This document shows, piece by piece, positions 62,363-64,000 of a stretch of DNA of 64,000 nt. Source of the stretch: Treponema bryantii. Its GTDB lineage: Bacteria > Spirochaetota > Spirochaetia > Treponematales > Treponemataceae. Below the pieces are notes generated by a model. It saw only the letters and a list, made by a program, of their open reading frames with translations. It had not been told where the DNA came from and made no database searches. Numbering within the stretch: the first letter of the stretch is position 1; each line of letters opens with the position of its first letter. Where the stretch lies: positions 1 to 64,000 of the forward strand of contig NZ_FOFU01000011.1 in NCBI RefSeq assembly GCF_900111035.1, given 5' to 3'. The translations under genes and the position numbers were made by a program.

Positions 62363-64000
62363 TTTGATACAAACTCCTTAATAAGCTCTAAAACCTTATC
62401 CATATCTGGCTGTGGTGCAACAGTAATTCTCATAGAAAGATGACTTCCTTCTGTCCAGAGGCGTGTGAGATATCCGTTAGAAGAAAGATAATCTTTAAGA
62501 GCCTGTACATCAATTTCTTTATCTTTTTCTCCAAGATTTTCATTAAAACGGATAAAGATAAAGTTTGCAGCAGATTTATAAGCTTTAATTCCTTTGATTT
62601 TATTGATTTCAGAAATAAAATCATCCTTAAGCTTAATGATAGTTTTAGTAAGTTTTGAATAATAGTCAGTGTCGCGGAGAGCAGCAATACAAACTTTTCG
62701 TCCAATGTTAGAAACACGGAACGGGTTCAAGTCAAGCTTGAAAACCTGCTTAGCCATTGGAGTACACAAACCGTAACCCATACGAATACCTGCAAGACCA
62801 TAAAGTTTAGAGAAGGTTCTGCAGAATACAACATTGTTATATGAACTCAAAAGATATTTTGCATCATAAGTTACTGTAGAAAGTCCAAGGTATGCTTCAT
62901 CAACAATAATGAGTGAAGATGGATTTTCTTTAATAACCTTTTCAAGATCATTTCTAGAAATTACAGCACCTGTAGGATTATGAGGTGTTGTAATAACAAT
63001 GATTCTTGGTTTTGTTTTCTTTGCTTCAGAAAGAAGATTCTTAATATCAAATTCGTAAGAGTCTTTACCAGGAACAACATCGTAATAAGCAGCCTTAGCA
63101 TGGCGTAATTCACAAACTGATTTATAGTAATTCCATGCTGGATTAGAAATAAGTACAGTATCATCCTTATTCAAAACAATTGTCATGATTGTTTTAATAA
63201 CATCAGAACTTCCTGAGTGAATAAAAATAGAATCTGTAGGAATCTCTGTTACTTTAGAAACTTCAATTGCAAGTTCATCTTCACGGGTAAGATCGTATAA
63301 ATACAAATCTTCCATTTTTGCATTATGAAGAACTTCAAGACACTTTGGACTTGGTCCAAAAAGGTTCTCGTTTACATGCATACGGCCTGTAAGCTGTTCT
63401 GTAGCAACAACAGAATACTGTTTAGTATCAGAATAATTTGAAAGATAAGAAATACGCTGTGTTGAGTTAATCAGTTCGTCTTCCTGAAAAAACTGATCGA
63501 TAAATTCCTTGAAGTTAGGGTAGAACTGAAGAATATCATCAGTTGTATCAAATTCCTTACATTCAGAATCGTCGTAACGTTTAATCTTCATTAGAAGCTC
63601 AGTAATATGTTTAATCTGGAAATCATCCCAGAGCATATACTTCATGTCTGGATCGTAGTATTCCTTAACCATAAGATCTACAAACTTAGCACTGAAAGAT
63701 TTAGAGAAGAAAGCTTCACCAATTGTATACCAGGCTTTTTCTCCACCTTTCTTTACTTCAGTCATATATCCGCGGTCATCAAGTCCTTTTACACAATATT
63801 CATTACAGAACTCATCTGAATAAAGACATGCATAATAAGAATCATAAACGTAATCACGGTAAACGTTATGAGCAAACCAGTTATCAGAACAGCAGATGTA
63901 ACTTGCTTTGATATAATCCTTAGCAGCATAAAGAGAAGACATGTTATTTTTTTCTTCCCATTCTGTGTTATCAATTACAATAAGCTCAGGATATTTTTTT
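62359..64000 (-). CDS. Nucleotidyltransferase-aminotransferase fusion (5' end outside window)
   Basis: The frame stays open to base 64000, so at least 546 residues are present and the true start is off the right edge; the internal ATG at 63942 is not the start. The visible N-terminal part (YPELIVIDNTEWEEKNN, SLYAAKDYIK, CCSDNWFAH) is the end of a LicC-like nucleotidyltransferase. The C-terminal part is a fold-type I aminotransferase (HVNENLFGPSPKCLEVL; TPHNPTGAVISRNDLEKV; SLIIVDEAYLGL; TFSKLYGLAGIRMGYG with the PLP lysine). Such fusions are known or suspected to make CTP-activated aminoalkyl phosphonates or phosphates. The substrate here is not proved. Confidence 0.85.
   Translation of the reverse strand, partial: KKYPELIVIDNTEWEEKNNMSSLYAAKDYIKASYICCSDNWFAHNVYRDYVYDSYYACLYSDEFCNEYCVKGLDDRGYMTEVKKGGEKAWYTIGEAFFSKSFSAKFVDLMVKEYYDPDMKYMLWDDFQIKHITELLMKIKRYDDSECKEFDTTDDILQFYPNFKEFIDQFFQEDELINSTQRISYLSNYSDTKQYSVVATEQLTGRMHVNENLFGPSPKCLEVLHNAKMEDLYLYDLTREDELAIEVSKVTEIPTDSIFIHSGSSDVIKTIMTIVLNKDDTVLISNPAWNYYKSVCELRHAKAAYYDVVPGKDSYEFDIKNLLSEAKKTKPRIIVITTPHNPTGAVISRNDLEKVIKENPSSLIIVDEAYLGLSTVTYDAKYLLSSYNNVVFCRTFSKLYGLAGIRMGYGLCTPMAKQVFKLDLNPFRVSNIGRKVCIAALRDTDYYSKLTKTIIKLKDDFISEINKIKGIKAYKSAANFIFIRFNENLGEKDKEIDVQALKDYLSSNGYLTRLWTEGSHLSMRITVAPQPDMDKVLELIKEFVSK

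Noticed and set aside
63723-63942. The ATG at 63942 as start of the aminotransferase gene.
   Set aside because: The frame stays open upstream to the window edge and continues nucleotidyltransferase-like sequence, so the gene is truncated by the window, not started there.

Overview
The window comes from an AT-rich, motile spirochaete, most likely a host-associated (gut or rumen type) Treponema. The evidence is gene content and order. There is a long flagellar run (flbD-motA-motB-fliL-fliM-fliY-fliO-fliP-fliQ-fliR-flhB-flhA-flhF-flhG, then fliA and fapA). There is a spirochaete-type V-ATPase operon (E, a DUF2764-like protein, A, B, D, I, K), a eukaryote/archaeon-like isoleucyl-tRNA synthetase, and many treponemal lipoproteins and secreted proteins of unknown function. 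Coding density is very high. No stretch of 300 bases lacks a gene; the longest gaps are about 49747-50010 (a large palindrome plus a terminator), 19610-19818 (two promoters' worth of DNA with nested inverted repeats) and 3666-3857 (divergent promoters and a short palindromic repeat). I saw no tRNA, rRNA, CRISPR array, insertion sequence or phage gene.

Layout. 1-3665: the end of an unknown gene, a secreted protein, then a minus-strand trio (GT8 glycosyltransferase, PlsC-type acyltransferase, CrtO-like membrane acyltransferase) that looks like a small glycolipid unit. 3858-9677: ileS, a lipoprotein, an N-terminally extended uracil phosphoribosyltransferase and a TPR lipoprotein. 9655-17601 (minus): a tightly packed five-gene operon with a 939-residue acidic protein, an unknown protein, two DUF115/Maf-like proteins and a membrane protein with a degenerate GGDEF-like domain. 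17752-23772: a small FtsB/DivIC-like protein, smpB with a secreted partner, lepB, hemW, and an OmpR-type two-component system.

23979-41210 is the flagellar superoperon: regulator FlbD, stator, switch, export gate, then FlhF/FlhG placement and number control, sigma-28 and FapA. A second, perfect sigma-70 type promoter lies before the fliA part. 41247-42314 is galM. 42472-49746 is the V-ATPase, whose K subunit keeps residues typical of sodium binding. 50011-52193 is ispG with a TPR protein.

52210-64000 is a cell-surface polysaccharide region: two GT4 glycosyltransferases, a WbaP-type initiating sugar-phosphate transferase and an Omp85-like barrel in one operon; two Wzi-like barrel proteins in the divergent operon; then a CDP-glycerol-type phosphotransferase preceded by a nucleotidyltransferase-aminotransferase fusion that runs off the right edge. 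The last pair looks like an activation-and-transfer module for an amino-alkyl phosphate or phosphonate decoration.

The most interesting threads are the DUF115/acidic-protein operon, the nucleotidyltransferase-aminotransferase fusion beside a TagF-like transferase, several genes whose near-consensus promoter sits so close to the ATG that the mRNA should be leaderless, palindromic repeats (one forming the start of a lipoprotein gene), and a signal peptidase whose catalytic lysine appears to be arginine.
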